Assembly: GCA_963812795.1 (NCBI GenBank)
Contig: CAWEWG010000002.1
Span: forward strand, 15,734 to 79,733
Reading direction: 5' to 3'
DNA from: Hyphomicrobium_A sp963812795
GTDB taxonomy: Bacteria; Pseudomonadota; Alphaproteobacteria; Rhizobiales; Hyphomicrobiaceae
DNA: 64,000 nucleotides
The notes beneath the pieces are model-generated. The model made no database searches, was not told the origin of the DNA, and saw only the letters and a program-made list of their open reading frames with translations. This document shows positions 24,281 to 33,988 of the stretch, piece by piece. Position 1 is the first letter of the stretch. The number at the start of each line of letters is the position of its first letter. A program made the translations under genes and the position numbers.

Positions 24281-26095
24281 CTACGATTTCATCTTCACGT
24301 AGGCGCCGGGGGCGTCCTCGATGACGCCGACCTTCTCGCCCGGCTCGCGCGGCACCGTCCATTCGCCGGAATGCTCCGCCAGCCATTCGGCCCAGTGCGG
24401 CCACCACGATCCCGGGTGCTCCTTCGCCGTCGCCAGCCATTGCTCCAGCGACTTGGACTTGCGCTTGCCGCTGGTCCAGTACTGGTACTTCATCTTCTCG
24501 GGCGGATTGACGACGCCGGCGATGTGGCCGGACCCCGAGAGGACGAACTCGACGTCGCCGCCGAACAATTGCGCCCCGGCAAAGACCGAGCGCGCCGGCG
24601 CGATGTGATCCTCCTTCGTTGCCAGCTCGTAGACCGGCAGCTTGACCTTGTGCACGTCGAGGCGCGTGCCGGCGATGCTCAAGGTGCCGGCGGCCAGGCG
24701 ATTGTGATTGTAGAACTCGCGCAGATAGAAGGTGTGATTGGCAGCCGCCATGCGCGTCGAGTCCTGGTTCCAATACAGCAGGTCGAACGGGAACGGCTTC
24801 TTGCCGAGCAGGTAGTTGTTGACGATGTAGGGCCAGATCAGGTCGCGCGGGCGCAGCATGTTGAACACGTTGGCCATGCGTGAGCCGTCGAGGTAGCCGC
24901 GCTCCGACATCAGCTCGTTGAGCGCCTCGAGCTGGTCTTCGTCGGTGAACAGCAAGAGGTCGCCGGCGTCGGTGAAGTCGACCTGGGTGGCGAGGAACGA
25001 AGCGGAGTTGAACGGCTCCTCGCCGCGCGCCGCCAGATAGGCGAGCGTCGTTGCCAGCAGTGTGCCACCGACGCAGTAGCCGACGACATTGATGTTATCG
25101 ACGCCGGTTTCGCGCTTCACCGCATCGGCGGCGGTAAGGATTCCCTCCTGCATGTAGTCCTCGAAGGACTTGTGCGAGAGGTGCGTATCGGGGTTCACCC
25201 ACGAGATGATGAAGACGGTGAACCCCTGGTCGACGATGAACTTGATGAGGCTCTTGGTCGGCGTCAGGTCGAGGATGTAGAACTTGTTGATCCACGGCGG
25301 CACGATCAGCAAGGGCACCTCGCGTACCTTGTCGGTCGTTGGCGCGTACTGGATGAGCTGGAAGATGTCGTTCTGATAGACGACCTTGCCGGGCGTCGTC
25401 GCGAGGTTGCGGCCGATCTCGAACGCGGTCGTGTCCGTCTGGCTGACCTTCAGGAGATCACCCGACTTGCGCATGTCCTCGGCGAGCAGCGACATACCCT
25501 GCACGAGGTTTTCGGCGTTGGTCGCCAGCGTCTCGCGCAGCACCTCCGGGTTGGTGAGCGGGAAGTTCGACGGCGACAGCGCACTCGCCACCTGCCGCAG
25601 GTAGAACTCGGCGCGCTGGCGCGTGCGCCCTTCCAGGCCCTCGGTGTTGTCCAGCATGTCCTCCGCCCACTTGGAGGTGACGAGATAGGCCTGCTTCCAG
25701 AAGTCGAAGTAAGGGTTGGCCGACCATTCGGGGTCTTTGAAGCGGCTGTCACCGGGTTCGGGCTCGGCGACCGGCTTCACCTCCTGCCCGAGCATGCGAT
25801 AGACGGTGTTGTTCCACAGCTCGCCGTAAGACCGCAGCAACGTGCCCTGCGCCTCGGCGAAGCGGGCCGGGTCGGCGAACCACTGGCGGGCGAGGTCCGA
25901 AAGCGTGGTCGTCGCCTCGGTAATCTCGTTGGCTGCCGAGTAGGGCCCCATCTTCGAATCGTTGCGCTCGATGAACTCGGTGAGGACGTTCCCACCTTGC
26001 TCGAACAGGCGCAGAAGGTTGCGGGCGAGCTCCTCCGCATTCACTGCCTGGAATGGCGGCAGATCGGTCGCTGGCTCGGGTTTTGGCTTGGGCAT
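24281..26095 (-). CDS. phaC: Class I polyhydroxyalkanoate synthase
   Basis: A 604-residue class I PhaC that polymerises hydroxyacyl-CoA into storage polyester. The N-terminal PhaC domain (about residues 90-260) precedes an alpha/beta hydrolase fold with the lipase-like box VVGYCVGGTLLAT, whose Cys is the nucleophile. The catalytic Asp is in TKEDHIAPARSVF and the His in SGSGHIAGVVNPP. ATG 26095 is chosen over one at 26128 because AGG precedes it at good spacing. phaA, phaB and phasin genes are not adjacent; a PHA-system protein is encoded at 45194. Confidence 0.95.
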   Translation of the reverse strand: MPKPKPEPATDLPPFQAVNAEELARNLLRLFEQGGNVLTEFIERNDSKMGPYSAANEITEATTTLSDLARQWFADPARFAEAQGTLLRSYGELWNNTVYRMLGQEVKPVAEPEPGDSRFKDPEWSANPYFDFWKQAYLVTSKWAEDMLDNTEGLEGRTRQRAEFYLRQVASALSPSNFPLTNPEVLRETLATNAENLVQGMSLLAEDMRKSGDLLKVSQTDTTAFEIGRNLATTPGKVVYQNDIFQLIQYAPTTDKVREVPLLIVPPWINKFYILDLTPTKSLIKFIVDQGFTVFIISWVNPDTHLSHKSFEDYMQEGILTAADAVKRETGVDNINVVGYCVGGTLLATTLAYLAARGEEPFNSASFLATQVDFTDAGDLLLFTDEDQLEALNELMSERGYLDGSRMANVFNMLRPRDLIWPYIVNNYLLGKKPFPFDLLYWNQDSTRMAAANHTFYLREFYNHNRLAAGTLSIAGTRLDVHKVKLPVYELATKEDHIAPARSVFAGAQLFGGDVEFVLSGSGHIAGVVNPPEKMKYQYWTSGKRKSKSLEQWLATAKEHPGSWWPHWAEWLAEHSGEWTVPREPGEKVGVIEDAPGAYVKMKS

Positions 26096-26303
26096 TGGAC
26101 CTAAATGGTTTTCGGCCGACCCGGCCATTATCTATAGCGATGCCTCGGTTTTGCGACATTGGCGCGGCAGTGTCACTTGTCCGTGTGGACAACCTACCCG
26201 TGGCCACCCATGCCGGTCTGGCTCGAATCGGAATAATCCTAAGCGGGCGCGCATGATGGGAGACGGTATGCAAGAATGGCTGCCGTGGGAAGTCCGTCAC
26301 GGA

Positions 26304-26537
26304 ATGAGGCGTCGCCAAATGGCGCTCTGGCACATACCCCATTGCAAATTAGCTGTGGCCTGCTTGGCCCTCGCCAGCGGCGCGTGCTCGTCTATCCAGA
26401 CGCCCTTGCCGGATACGACGCCGACGGTCACCTCGTCGATTTCTCAGCCGGACCGGCAGAAGGCTATGGAAGAGCTCAATAAGAAAGGCGCGACGCACGA
26501 GCAGGACGCCGAGAAGCAGATTGAGCAGTCCCGCTGA
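26304..26537 (+). CDS. Small lipoprotein
   Basis: A 77-residue protein with a lipoprotein signal: basic start MRRRQMALW, hydrophobic core and lipobox LASGAC at about residue 26, so the mature protein would be anchored by a lipidated Cys and only about 50 residues long. The mature part is polar (EELNKKGATHEQDAEKQIEQ). Alternative starts lie at 26268 (GGGAG upstream) and 26319; the choice is uncertain. Upstream, the 208-base gap to phaC carries the divergent promoters. No family recognised. Confidence 0.6.
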   Translation: MRRRQMALWHIPHCKLAVACLALASGACSSIQTPLPDTTPTVTSSISQPDRQKAMEELNKKGATHEQDAEKQIEQSR

Positions 26538-26768
26538 CGGGCGGCGACAACCTCGATGACCTAGCCGATGTCCGCCACCAGCCGCCGCCAGTGTTTGCTA
26601 TGGCCCAAAAACCATCAGCCAAGCATACCGCATTTACCGTCATTGAACGCAGCGGCCCTGGACTGCGGCCGTCGCTAGGGCGTAAACACGGTGCCCGGCC
26701 CCGCAATAGCCATCGTTAACAGTCGCACTGCGAGGCGGCTCAAGCACAAGCCGAGGAAGAGGCGTCCC
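26538..26768. other. Intergenic stretch upstream of the aminotransferase gene
   Basis: 231 bases without an accepted gene. A GTG at 26691 in frame with the aminotransferase would add 26 basic residues (many Arg/Lys) that look like translated leader rather than protein. GAGGAAGAGG at about 26752-26762 is the best ribosome-binding site in the region. Confidence 0.4.
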
Positions 26769-27995
26769 TTGCACGAGGACTTCCACCGCATCAAGCGTTT
26801 GCCGCCCTATGTTTTCGCCGAGGTCAACCGGCTGAAGGCAACGGCACGCGCACGCGGCGCCGACATCATCGACCTGGGCATGGGCAATCCGGACCTGCCG
26901 ACGCCGCAGCACATCGTCGACAAGCTGGTCGAGACCATCGCCAAGCCGCGCACGCATCGCTATTCGGCGTCGAAGGGCATACCTGGTCTGCGCCGCGCGC
27001 AGGCCGCCTACTACGAGCGCCGCTTCGGCGTGAAGCTCGACCCGGAGACGCAGATCGTCGCCACCATGGGCTCGAAGGAAGGCTTCGCCAACATGGCGCA
27101 GGCCATCACCGCGCCCGGCGACGTCATCCTGGTGCCGAACCCGACCTATCCGATCCACGAGTTCGGCTTCCTGTTGTCGGGCGCCGCCATGCGGCATCTG
27201 CCGGCCTCGACCGGCGACGACTTTCTGCGCTCCGTCGAGCGCGCCTGCCAACACACCATCCCCAAGCCGTTGGCGCTGGTGCTGTCGTATCCGTCCAATC
27301 CGACGGCGATGACCGCGGAGCTCGACTTCTACAAAGACGCCGTTGCGTTGGCTAAGAAGCTCGACCTCATCATCCTGTCCGACATCGCCTACGCGGAGAT
27401 CTACTTCGACGGCAATCCGCCACCGTCGGTGCTGCAGGTGCCGGGCGCCGTGGACGTCGCGGTGGAGTTCACCTCGCTGTCGAAGACCTACAACATGCCT
27501 GGCTGGCGCATGGGTTTTGCCGTCGGCAACGAGCGGCTGATCGCGGCGTTGGCGCGCATCAAATCCTACCTCGACTACGGCGCGTTCACGCCCATTCAGG
27601 TGGCCGCATCGGCGGCGCTGAACGGTCCGCAGGAGTGCGTCGAGGAGATCCGCGCCACCTACAAGAGCCGCCGCGACTGTCTGGTCGACAGCTTCGCGCG
27701 GGCCGGCTGGAACATACCGCCGCCGCCGGCGACGATGTTCGCCTGGGCGCCGGTGCCCGAGCCGTTCAAGGCGCTGGGTTCGGTCGAATTCGCCAAGCTT
27801 CTCATCGAGAAAGCCAGCGTCGCGGTGTCGCCGGGACTGGGCTTCGGCGAATACGGCGAAGGCTTCATCCGCATTGCGTTGGTCGAGAACGAGCATCGCA
27901 TCCGCCAGGCCGCCAGGAACCTCAAAAAGTTCCTCGCCCAGGCCCCGGAAACGATGCATAACGTGATCCCGATTCAGCACAAAGCCAGCCGTTAA
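26769..27995 (+). CDS. AlaC-like PLP aminotransferase (alanine/LL-DAP aminotransferase group)
   Basis: A 408-residue class I/II aminotransferase. It begins LHEDFHRIKRLPPYVFAEVN, a conserved start of the AlaC/LL-diaminopimelate aminotransferase-like group, and contains the substrate region IDLGMGNPDLPTP, SYPSNPTAM for PLP contact and the PLP lysine in SLSKTYNMPGWRMGF. TTG 26769 is taken as start because the purine-rich GAGGAAGAGG lies six bases upstream. It is 14 bases before hom, an arrangement that is conserved in many alphaproteobacteria and points to amino-acid synthesis. The exact substrate (alanine or other) cannot be told by sequence. Confidence 0.85.
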   Translation: MHEDFHRIKRLPPYVFAEVNRLKATARARGADIIDLGMGNPDLPTPQHIVDKLVETIAKPRTHRYSASKGIPGLRRAQAAYYERRFGVKLDPETQIVATMGSKEGFANMAQAITAPGDVILVPNPTYPIHEFGFLLSGAAMRHLPASTGDDFLRSVERACQHTIPKPLALVLSYPSNPTAMTAELDFYKDAVALAKKLDLIILSDIAYAEIYFDGNPPPSVLQVPGAVDVAVEFTSLSKTYNMPGWRMGFAVGNERLIAALARIKSYLDYGAFTPIQVAASAALNGPQECVEEIRATYKSRRDCLVDSFARAGWNIPPPPATMFAWAPVPEPFKALGSVEFAKLLIEKASVAVSPGLGFGEYGEGFIRIALVENEHRIRQAARNLKKFLAQAPETMHNVIPIQHKASR

Positions 27996-28009
27996 CTCCT
28001 AGCTATTCC

Positions 28010-29341
28010 ATGCAAAAGCCTCTCACCCTGGGCGTCGCCGGCCTTGGCACCGTCGGCGCGGGCCTGCTCGATCTGCTTCACACGCATAATGCGCGTTTCG
28101 CCGAGAGCGCCGGCCGGCCTGTCGAGCTGGTCGGGATATCCGCGCGCGCCAAGGGCAAGGACCGGGGCGTCGACACGGCCGGCATCAAATGGTTCGACGA
28201 TCCGGTCGCCCTCGCCAAGGATCCCGGCATCGATGTGTTCGTTGAGCTGATTGGAGGCTCCGACGGCGTTGCCAAGGATGCGGTCGAGGCGGCGCTTCGG
28301 GCGGGCAAGCACGTGGTCACCGCCAACAAGGCGCTGGTGGCAAAGCACGGGGTCAAGCTCGCCAAGCTCGCCGAGGAGAAGGGCGTCGCGCTCAACTTCG
28401 AAGCGGCGGTCGCCGGCGGCATCCCGGTCATCAAGACGCTGCGCGAGTCACTTGCCGCCAATGAGGTGACGCGCGTCTACGGCATCCTCAACGGCACCTG
28501 CAATTACATCCTGTCGACGATGACCGACCACCATCGCTCGTTCGCCGAGGCGCTGGGGGAAGCGCAGAATCTCGGCTATGCCGAAGCCGATCCGACCTAC
28601 GACATCGGCGGCTTCGACACCGCGCACAAGCTTGCCATTCTGACGAGCCTCGCGTTCGGCACCGAGCTCGGCTTCGACCAGGTTGACGTGGAGGGTATCC
28701 AGTCGATCAGCGATGTCGACATTGAGGCGGCACAGGACATGGGGTACGCGATCAAGCTGCTTGGCGTCGCGACGCGCACCGAAGGCGGCATCGAGGCGCG
28801 GGTGCACCCGGCCATGGTGCCGGAGGAATCGGCGATCTCCGAAGTGTGGGGTGCCACGAACGCCGTGGCCATCGACGCCGATTTCTGCGGCAGCCTCTTG
28901 CTTATTGGCCCAGGCGCCGGCGGCCGCTCCACGGCTTCGGCCGTCGCCGGCGACATCCTCGACATCGCCCGCGGTGCGGTGATGCCGCCGCTTGTCACAC
29001 CCACGCGCAATCTGAAACCCTATAGGAAGGCCAAGTTGGGCGCGCACCAGGGCGCCTACTACGTGCGCTTGTCGGTCTTCGACCGCCCCGGCGCCATGGC
29101 GGCGATTGCCAAGCGCATGGGAGATCGCGAAATATCGATCGAGAGCATCGTGCAGCGGCGGCCGCGCTCGGCGCTGCCCGGCATCAGTGCGCGACAGAAG
29201 CCAGGCACTCCGGCACTGGTCATCATGATTACGCACGAGACGACCGAGGAGCGCATTCGCGCCGCGGTCGAAGCCATCGAGCAGGACGGCAAGGTCTCCG
29301 AGCGTCCGCAGGTTATACGTATCGAAAAGCTAGGCGACTGA
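28010..29341 (+). CDS. hom: Homoserine dehydrogenase
   Basis: A 443-residue enzyme reducing aspartate semialdehyde to homoserine for Met and Thr synthesis. The NAD(P) motif is VAGLGTVGAGLLDL; the catalytic domain has VTANKALVAKHG and the family signature YGILNGTCNYILSTM, with Lys and Asp in AEADPTYDIGGFDTAHK. The last 85 residues form an ACT domain (YYVRLSVFDRPGAMAAIA), the usual site for threonine feedback inhibition. It is followed 25 bases later by glpX and supplies the substrate pathway of metY at 10.5 kb. Confidence 0.96.
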   Translation: MQKPLTLGVAGLGTVGAGLLDLLHTHNARFAESAGRPVELVGISARAKGKDRGVDTAGIKWFDDPVALAKDPGIDVFVELIGGSDGVAKDAVEAALRAGKHVVTANKALVAKHGVKLAKLAEEKGVALNFEAAVAGGIPVIKTLRESLAANEVTRVYGILNGTCNYILSTMTDHHRSFAEALGEAQNLGYAEADPTYDIGGFDTAHKLAILTSLAFGTELGFDQVDVEGIQSISDVDIEAAQDMGYAIKLLGVATRTEGGIEARVHPAMVPEESAISEVWGATNAVAIDADFCGSLLLIGPGAGGRSTASAVAGDILDIARGAVMPPLVTPTRNLKPYRKAKLGAHQGAYYVRLSVFDRPGAMAAIAKRMGDREISIESIVQRRPRSALPGISARQKPGTPALVIMITHETTEERIRAAVEAIEQDGKVSERPQVIRIEKLGD

Positions 29342-29366
29342 GCTTAGCCGCGGAAGGAAGACACGA

Positions 29367-30339
<973 letters not shown>

Positions 30340-30423
30340 CGACCCAACCGTCGTCCTTGAACCGGCGGCTTGCTTCATCGACAATGACCGCTCAATGCCA
30401 GGCGTCCTACAAAGGGGGCGGAC

Positions 30424-30939
30424 GTGGACGAGCGCGATGCCGGGGGCTACTCGGTCACCTATGGCCGTGAGGAGATCCAGGCGCCGGTCTATTTCATCGC
30501 CTTCCTGGCGGCGGTTCTGCTCGCCGCCGGCTTGGTGTGGGGCAGCACCGTGGCCTTGGCGCTGGGTGTCGGCGCGGCCGGCGTCACCTACTACAACTAT
30601 CCGCTTATCGAGCGCCGCCCGATCGTCGGCGCCAATCAGTACGGCATATTCGTGCAGGGTCTCGGGCTCATCCGCTGGACCGCCATCGATCGCATCGACC
30701 TTGTCGAGATCGCCGTACGCGCGAGCACCATTCACGAGCTGCAGATAGGCCTGAAAGCACGCCTCTCAAGCGCCCTGGTGGCCGATTGGCGCAAGCTGCC
30801 GTTCCACCGCTCATTGATGCGCCTGCCGTGGTCGATGGCGCGGACGAATGTCGTCGGCGTCAATCTGGAGCCGTTCAACACCGAGCCCGACGACATCCAC
30901 CGCACGCTGCTGCGCCTGTGGAAACATTACCGCAGCTAG
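30424..30939 (+). CDS. Membrane protein of unknown function between glpX and recJ
   Basis: A 171-residue protein with two adjacent membrane segments near residues 22-58 (YFIAFLAAVLLAAGLVWG and VALALGVGAAGVTYYNY), then a soluble domain resembling PH-like bacterial folds (ANQYGIFVQGLGLIRWTAID, then EPFNTEPDDIHRTLLRLWKHY). GTG 30424 is preceded by AAAGGGGG at good spacing. The position between glpX and recJ suggests cotranscription with them. No family that I can name with confidence. Confidence 0.65.
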   Translation: MDERDAGGYSVTYGREEIQAPVYFIAFLAAVLLAAGLVWGSTVALALGVGAAGVTYYNYPLIERRPIVGANQYGIFVQGLGLIRWTAIDRIDLVEIAVRASTIHELQIGLKARLSSALVADWRKLPFHRSLMRLPWSMARTNVVGVNLEPFNTEPDDIHRTLLRLWKHYRS

Positions 30940-31034
30940 GCGCCATAGCCTGTTGATAAGCCAGAACGGCGTATCGCCAACTCGGCGCGCCGATGATGAA
31001 CTTCGCCAGAGGCGAATCATTGCGGGGGCAGGCC

Positions 31035-32873
31035 ATGGGCGCGGTGCGCAAGCGGCGGGACGATGCGGCCGGCGCGGCGCCGTTCCTCGGGGTGTCGGTG
31101 TCGGCCCGCGGCTACCAATGGCGCGAGCGCCTCTCCGGTGAAGCGCAGCTGCGCGCCGCCGCCATCAGCCAGCGGCACGGATTGCCGGAGCTGCTCGGCC
31201 GCGTGCTCGCCGGGCGCGGCGTGGCGCTCGACGACGTTCCCGTCATGCTCAATCCCACCTTGAAGGCGCTGATGCCCGATCCCGACAGCGTGCGCGACAT
31301 GCAGGCGGCGGCCGCGCGTCTTGCCGATGCGATCGAGAAGCGCCAGTCGGTCGCCATCTTCGGCGACTACGACGTCGACGGCGCCGCGTCCTCCGCTTTG
31401 ATGTGCCGCTTCTTCGCGCATCACGGGCTGCAGCCGCGCATCTACATTCCCGACCGCCTGTTCGAAGGCTACGGCCCGAACCCGGCGGCCATCGAAGGGC
31501 TCGTCAAGGACGGCGCCCAACTCATCGTCACCGTCGACTGTGGCACCACTAGCCGCGAGCCGCTGGCCCGCGCCGGCGAGCTCGGCTGCGACGTCATCGT
31601 CGTCGATCACCACCAGGCCGACGAGGAGTTGCCGCGCGCCTGCGCCGTGGTCAATCCCAATCGCCAGGACGACGTGTCGGGTCTCGGACACCTGTGCGCG
31701 GCCGGCGTGTGCTTTCTCGTATTGGTGGCGACGCGCGGCGAGCTGCGCCGGCGCGGCTTCTACGCCGGGGGCATGAGCGAGCCCGATCTCATGGCCGAGC
31801 TCGACCTCGTGGCGCTGGCGACCGTCGCCGACGTCGTGCCGCTCACCGGGCTCAACCGCGCCTACGTCACGCAAGGGCTGCAGGTGATGCGCTGGCGGCG
31901 CAACAAGGGTCTCAAGGCGCTGAACGATGCCGCGGGCCTCAATGAGCCGCCGACGCCGTATCACCTCGGCTTCATCCTCGGGCCGCGCATCAATGCCGGC
32001 GGCCGCATCGGCGATGCGGCGCTGGGTGCGCGTCTGCTCGCCGGCGAGGACGAGACGGAGGCGGCGCGCATCGCCGTGCTGCTCGACAGGTTGAACAAGG
32101 AGCGGCGGGCTCTCGAAAAAGAGATGCTGGAGGAGGCACTGGCGCAAGCCGAGGCGATGATCGCCGCGCGTCCCGACGTGTCGGTGCTGATGCTCGGCTC
32201 GCATACCTGGCACAAGGGCATCGTCGGGCTGGTCGCCAGCCGGCTGACCGAGCGCTTCCGCCGTCCCTCATGCGTCATTGCTTGGAACGCCGAAACGGGC
32301 GGCGAGGGCACCGGCTCGCTCCGCTCCGTGATGGGTGCCGACATCGGCGGGGCGGTGCGTGCGGCGGTTGCCGGCGGGCTCCTGATCAAAGGCGGCGGTC
32401 ATGCCATGGCGGCGGGATTGACCGTGGCACGCGACAAGCTGGCGCTCGTCGAGGCGTTCCTGCACACGAAGCTCGCCGAGAGCGTCGGCCAGGCGCGAAC
32501 GCGCGATGGCCTCGACATTGACGGCGCGTTGACGCCGGGCGGGGTCACCGACGAGCTGCTCGATCTCATCGCCCGCGTCGGTCCGTACGGTCAGGGAAAT
32601 CCCTCGCCGCGCTTCGCCTTTCCGGCGACCAACGTGAAGTTCGCCAAGATCGTCGGCGAGAACCACGTGCGCTGCGTGTTGCAGTCGGCCGACGGATCGA
32701 AGCTCGAGGGCATCGCCTTCCGCGCCGCCGGCGAGCCGTTGGGCGAGCTGCTGCTGAATGCGGGCGGCATGCCGCTGCACGTTGCCGGCAGCGTCAAGCG
32801 CTCCTCCTTCAACGGACGCGAGCGCATGGAGGTGCACATCGAGGATGCAGCCGACCCGCGCCGTCAGAACTGA
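31035..32873 (+). CDS. recJ: Single-stranded-DNA-specific exonuclease RecJ
   Basis: A 612-residue 5'-3' exonuclease for recombination and mismatch repair. All DHH-family motifs are present: IFGDYDVDGAASSALM, LIVTVDCGTTS, VIVVDHHQADEELP and ALATVADVVPLTG, followed by the DHHA1 region with GSLRSVMGADIGGAV and KGGGHAMAAGL. The C-terminal OB-like domain ends VKRSSFNGRERMEVHIEDA. ATG 31035 is preferred to 30993 because a purine-rich GGGGGCAGG precedes it, but the upstream start cannot be excluded. Confidence 0.93.
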   Translation: MGAVRKRRDDAAGAAPFLGVSVSARGYQWRERLSGEAQLRAAAISQRHGLPELLGRVLAGRGVALDDVPVMLNPTLKALMPDPDSVRDMQAAAARLADAIEKRQSVAIFGDYDVDGAASSALMCRFFAHHGLQPRIYIPDRLFEGYGPNPAAIEGLVKDGAQLIVTVDCGTTSREPLARAGELGCDVIVVDHHQADEELPRACAVVNPNRQDDVSGLGHLCAAGVCFLVLVATRGELRRRGFYAGGMSEPDLMAELDLVALATVADVVPLTGLNRAYVTQGLQVMRWRRNKGLKALNDAAGLNEPPTPYHLGFILGPRINAGGRIGDAALGARLLAGEDETEAARIAVLLDRLNKERRALEKEMLEEALAQAEAMIAARPDVSVLMLGSHTWHKGIVGLVASRLTERFRRPSCVIAWNAETGGEGTGSLRSVMGADIGGAVRAAVAGGLLIKGGGHAMAAGLTVARDKLALVEAFLHTKLAESVGQARTRDGLDIDGALTPGGVTDELLDLIARVGPYGQGNPSPRFAFPATNVKFAKIVGENHVRCVLQSADGSKLEGIAFRAAGEPLGELLLNAGGMPLHVAGSVKRSSFNGRERMEVHIEDAADPRRQN

Positions 32874-32879
32874 GCGCGT

Positions 32880-33047
32880 CTAGGGTCCCGGTGGCGCACG
32901 GAAGGCAGGCAGGTTGAGCACGACGACGGCGCAGACGACACCGATGATGCCGGGCACCAGGGTGCCGGGCCAGATGAAGCGGTCGATGAGGAAGACGACG
33001 GCGACGCCGGCGGCGAGGCTCACGGCGATCCTGGCGATTGGGTGCAT
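32880..33047 (-). CDS. Small two-helix membrane protein
   Basis: A 55-residue protein with GGAGG five bases before ATG 33047. Two membrane segments are evident: IARIAVSLAAGVAVVFLIDRF and VPGIIGVVCAVVVLNL, joined by a short IWPGTL turn. It converges on recJ with six bases between the stops. Function unknown. Confidence 0.65.
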   Translation of the reverse strand: MHPIARIAVSLAAGVAVVFLIDRFIWPGTLVPGIIGVVCAVVVLNLPAFRAPPGP

Positions 33048-33177
33048 GAAACCTCCGGTTTGGAGATCGTTTCCAGCTGCGACACCAGCCGGCGGCAGCA
33101 TAGCGGAGTGCGCCCAATCGCGCAGCGGCCCGTTGCTTGCGCGGGCGGGGAAACGCCCCTATAGGGATGGCCCTGCC

Positions 33178-33253
33178 GGTCCCTTCGTCTATCGGTTAGG
33201 ACGCGAGATTTTCAATCTTGAAAGACGGGTTCGAACTCCCGTAGGGACCGCCA
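33178..33253 (+). tRNA. tRNA-Glu (anticodon TTC), CCA encoded
   Basis: 76 bases folding as a cloverleaf: acceptor GGTCCCT/AGGGACC, D-stem GTCT/GGAC, anticodon arm CGAGA-TTTTCAA-TCTTG with anticodon TTC, variable loop AAAG, and T-stem ACGGG/CCCGT. The encoded 3' end is GCCA. The T-loop reads TTCGAACT, eight bases instead of the invariant seven; one extra A or C would account for it. It may be a real variant, but a single-base sequence insertion is more likely, given the other frameshifts nearby. Confidence 0.93.
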
Positions 33254-33426
33254 TTCTTGCCCGCTCTTGGGACATGCGCTGGAGCCGGTTGCCAGACTGT
33301 CTCGCACTCTAGTTTCGCAATCGGCGTGCCACGGCCAGTCGTTGCAGCGCCGCAACGTCGCCGCCAGATGCCACGGCTTGGCGGCGACTTCGGTCGTTTA
33401 ATCGGGCATCACCCGGGAGGGCTCGG

Positions 33427-33891
33427 CTATTCGCTACGGCGCCGCGGCTTGGCAAGGTGCTTGCGGAAGGCTTCGAGGGTCGTCTTGCTGACATGGTGCT
33501 CGATGCCCTCCGCATCGGCGTCGGCGGTCTCCGCATCGACGCCAAGGGCGATGAGCAGATCCCGGACGATCAGATGACGCTCGCGTGAGACCGCCGCCAC
33601 CTTGCGACCCTTGTCGGTCAAGAAGATCGACCGATACGGCTGGCTGGACACGAAGCCGTCACGCTGCAGCCGCTGGATCGTGTTGTTGACGGTCGCCTTG
33701 GTGACGCCGAGCCGCTCCGAGAGATCCACCAGGCGCGCCTCGCCCTTCTCCTCGATGAGGTCGGCGATGAGCTCGACATAGTCCTCTGCGAGCTCGGTCT
33801 GATGCGCGTCGCGCACGCGCTTGAAGCGCTCGGCCCGCCGTGCCGCTTCGCCGCCGTCGTCGTTCAGGGGTGTCGTCGGTTTGCGACTCAT
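33427..33891 (-). CDS. mntR: Manganese-responsive DtxR-family regulator MntR
   Basis: A 154-residue DtxR/MntR-type repressor. After a charged N-terminal arm comes the winged helix: AEDYVELIADLIEEKGEARL, then LSERLGVTKATVNNTIQRLQ as recognition helix and SIFLTDKGRKVA as wing. The metal-binding dimer domain has RERHLIVRDLLIALGVD and AEGIEHHVSKTTLEAF with the expected His/Glu ligands. Proteobacterial MntR of this length represses mntH-type uptake genes or activates exporters in response to Mn2+. Its upstream region has an inverted repeat that may be an autoregulatory operator. Confidence 0.88.
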   Translation of the reverse strand: MSRKPTTPLNDDGGEAARRAERFKRVRDAHQTELAEDYVELIADLIEEKGEARLVDLSERLGVTKATVNNTIQRLQRDGFVSSQPYRSIFLTDKGRKVAAVSRERHLIVRDLLIALGVDAETADADAEGIEHHVSKTTLEAFRKHLAKPRRRSE

Positions 33892-33927
33892 CCCGCCTCT
33901 TCTACCTCAGGGACCGTTGACGGCAAA

Positions 33928-33943
33928 GTTAGTGTCGGCTAAC
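33928..33943. promoter_or_regulatory. Inverted repeat upstream of mntR
   Basis: GTTAG-TGTCGG-CTAAC, perfect five-base arms, 36 bases upstream of the mntR start and 45 bases upstream of the divergent outer-membrane protein gene at 33989. Its placement fits an operator for either gene; assignment to MntR is inference only. Confidence 0.4.
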
Positions 33944-33988
33944 AATCGGCGCATGAGCTAATCGTAAGCGTGACGGGAGGGGGCTATC

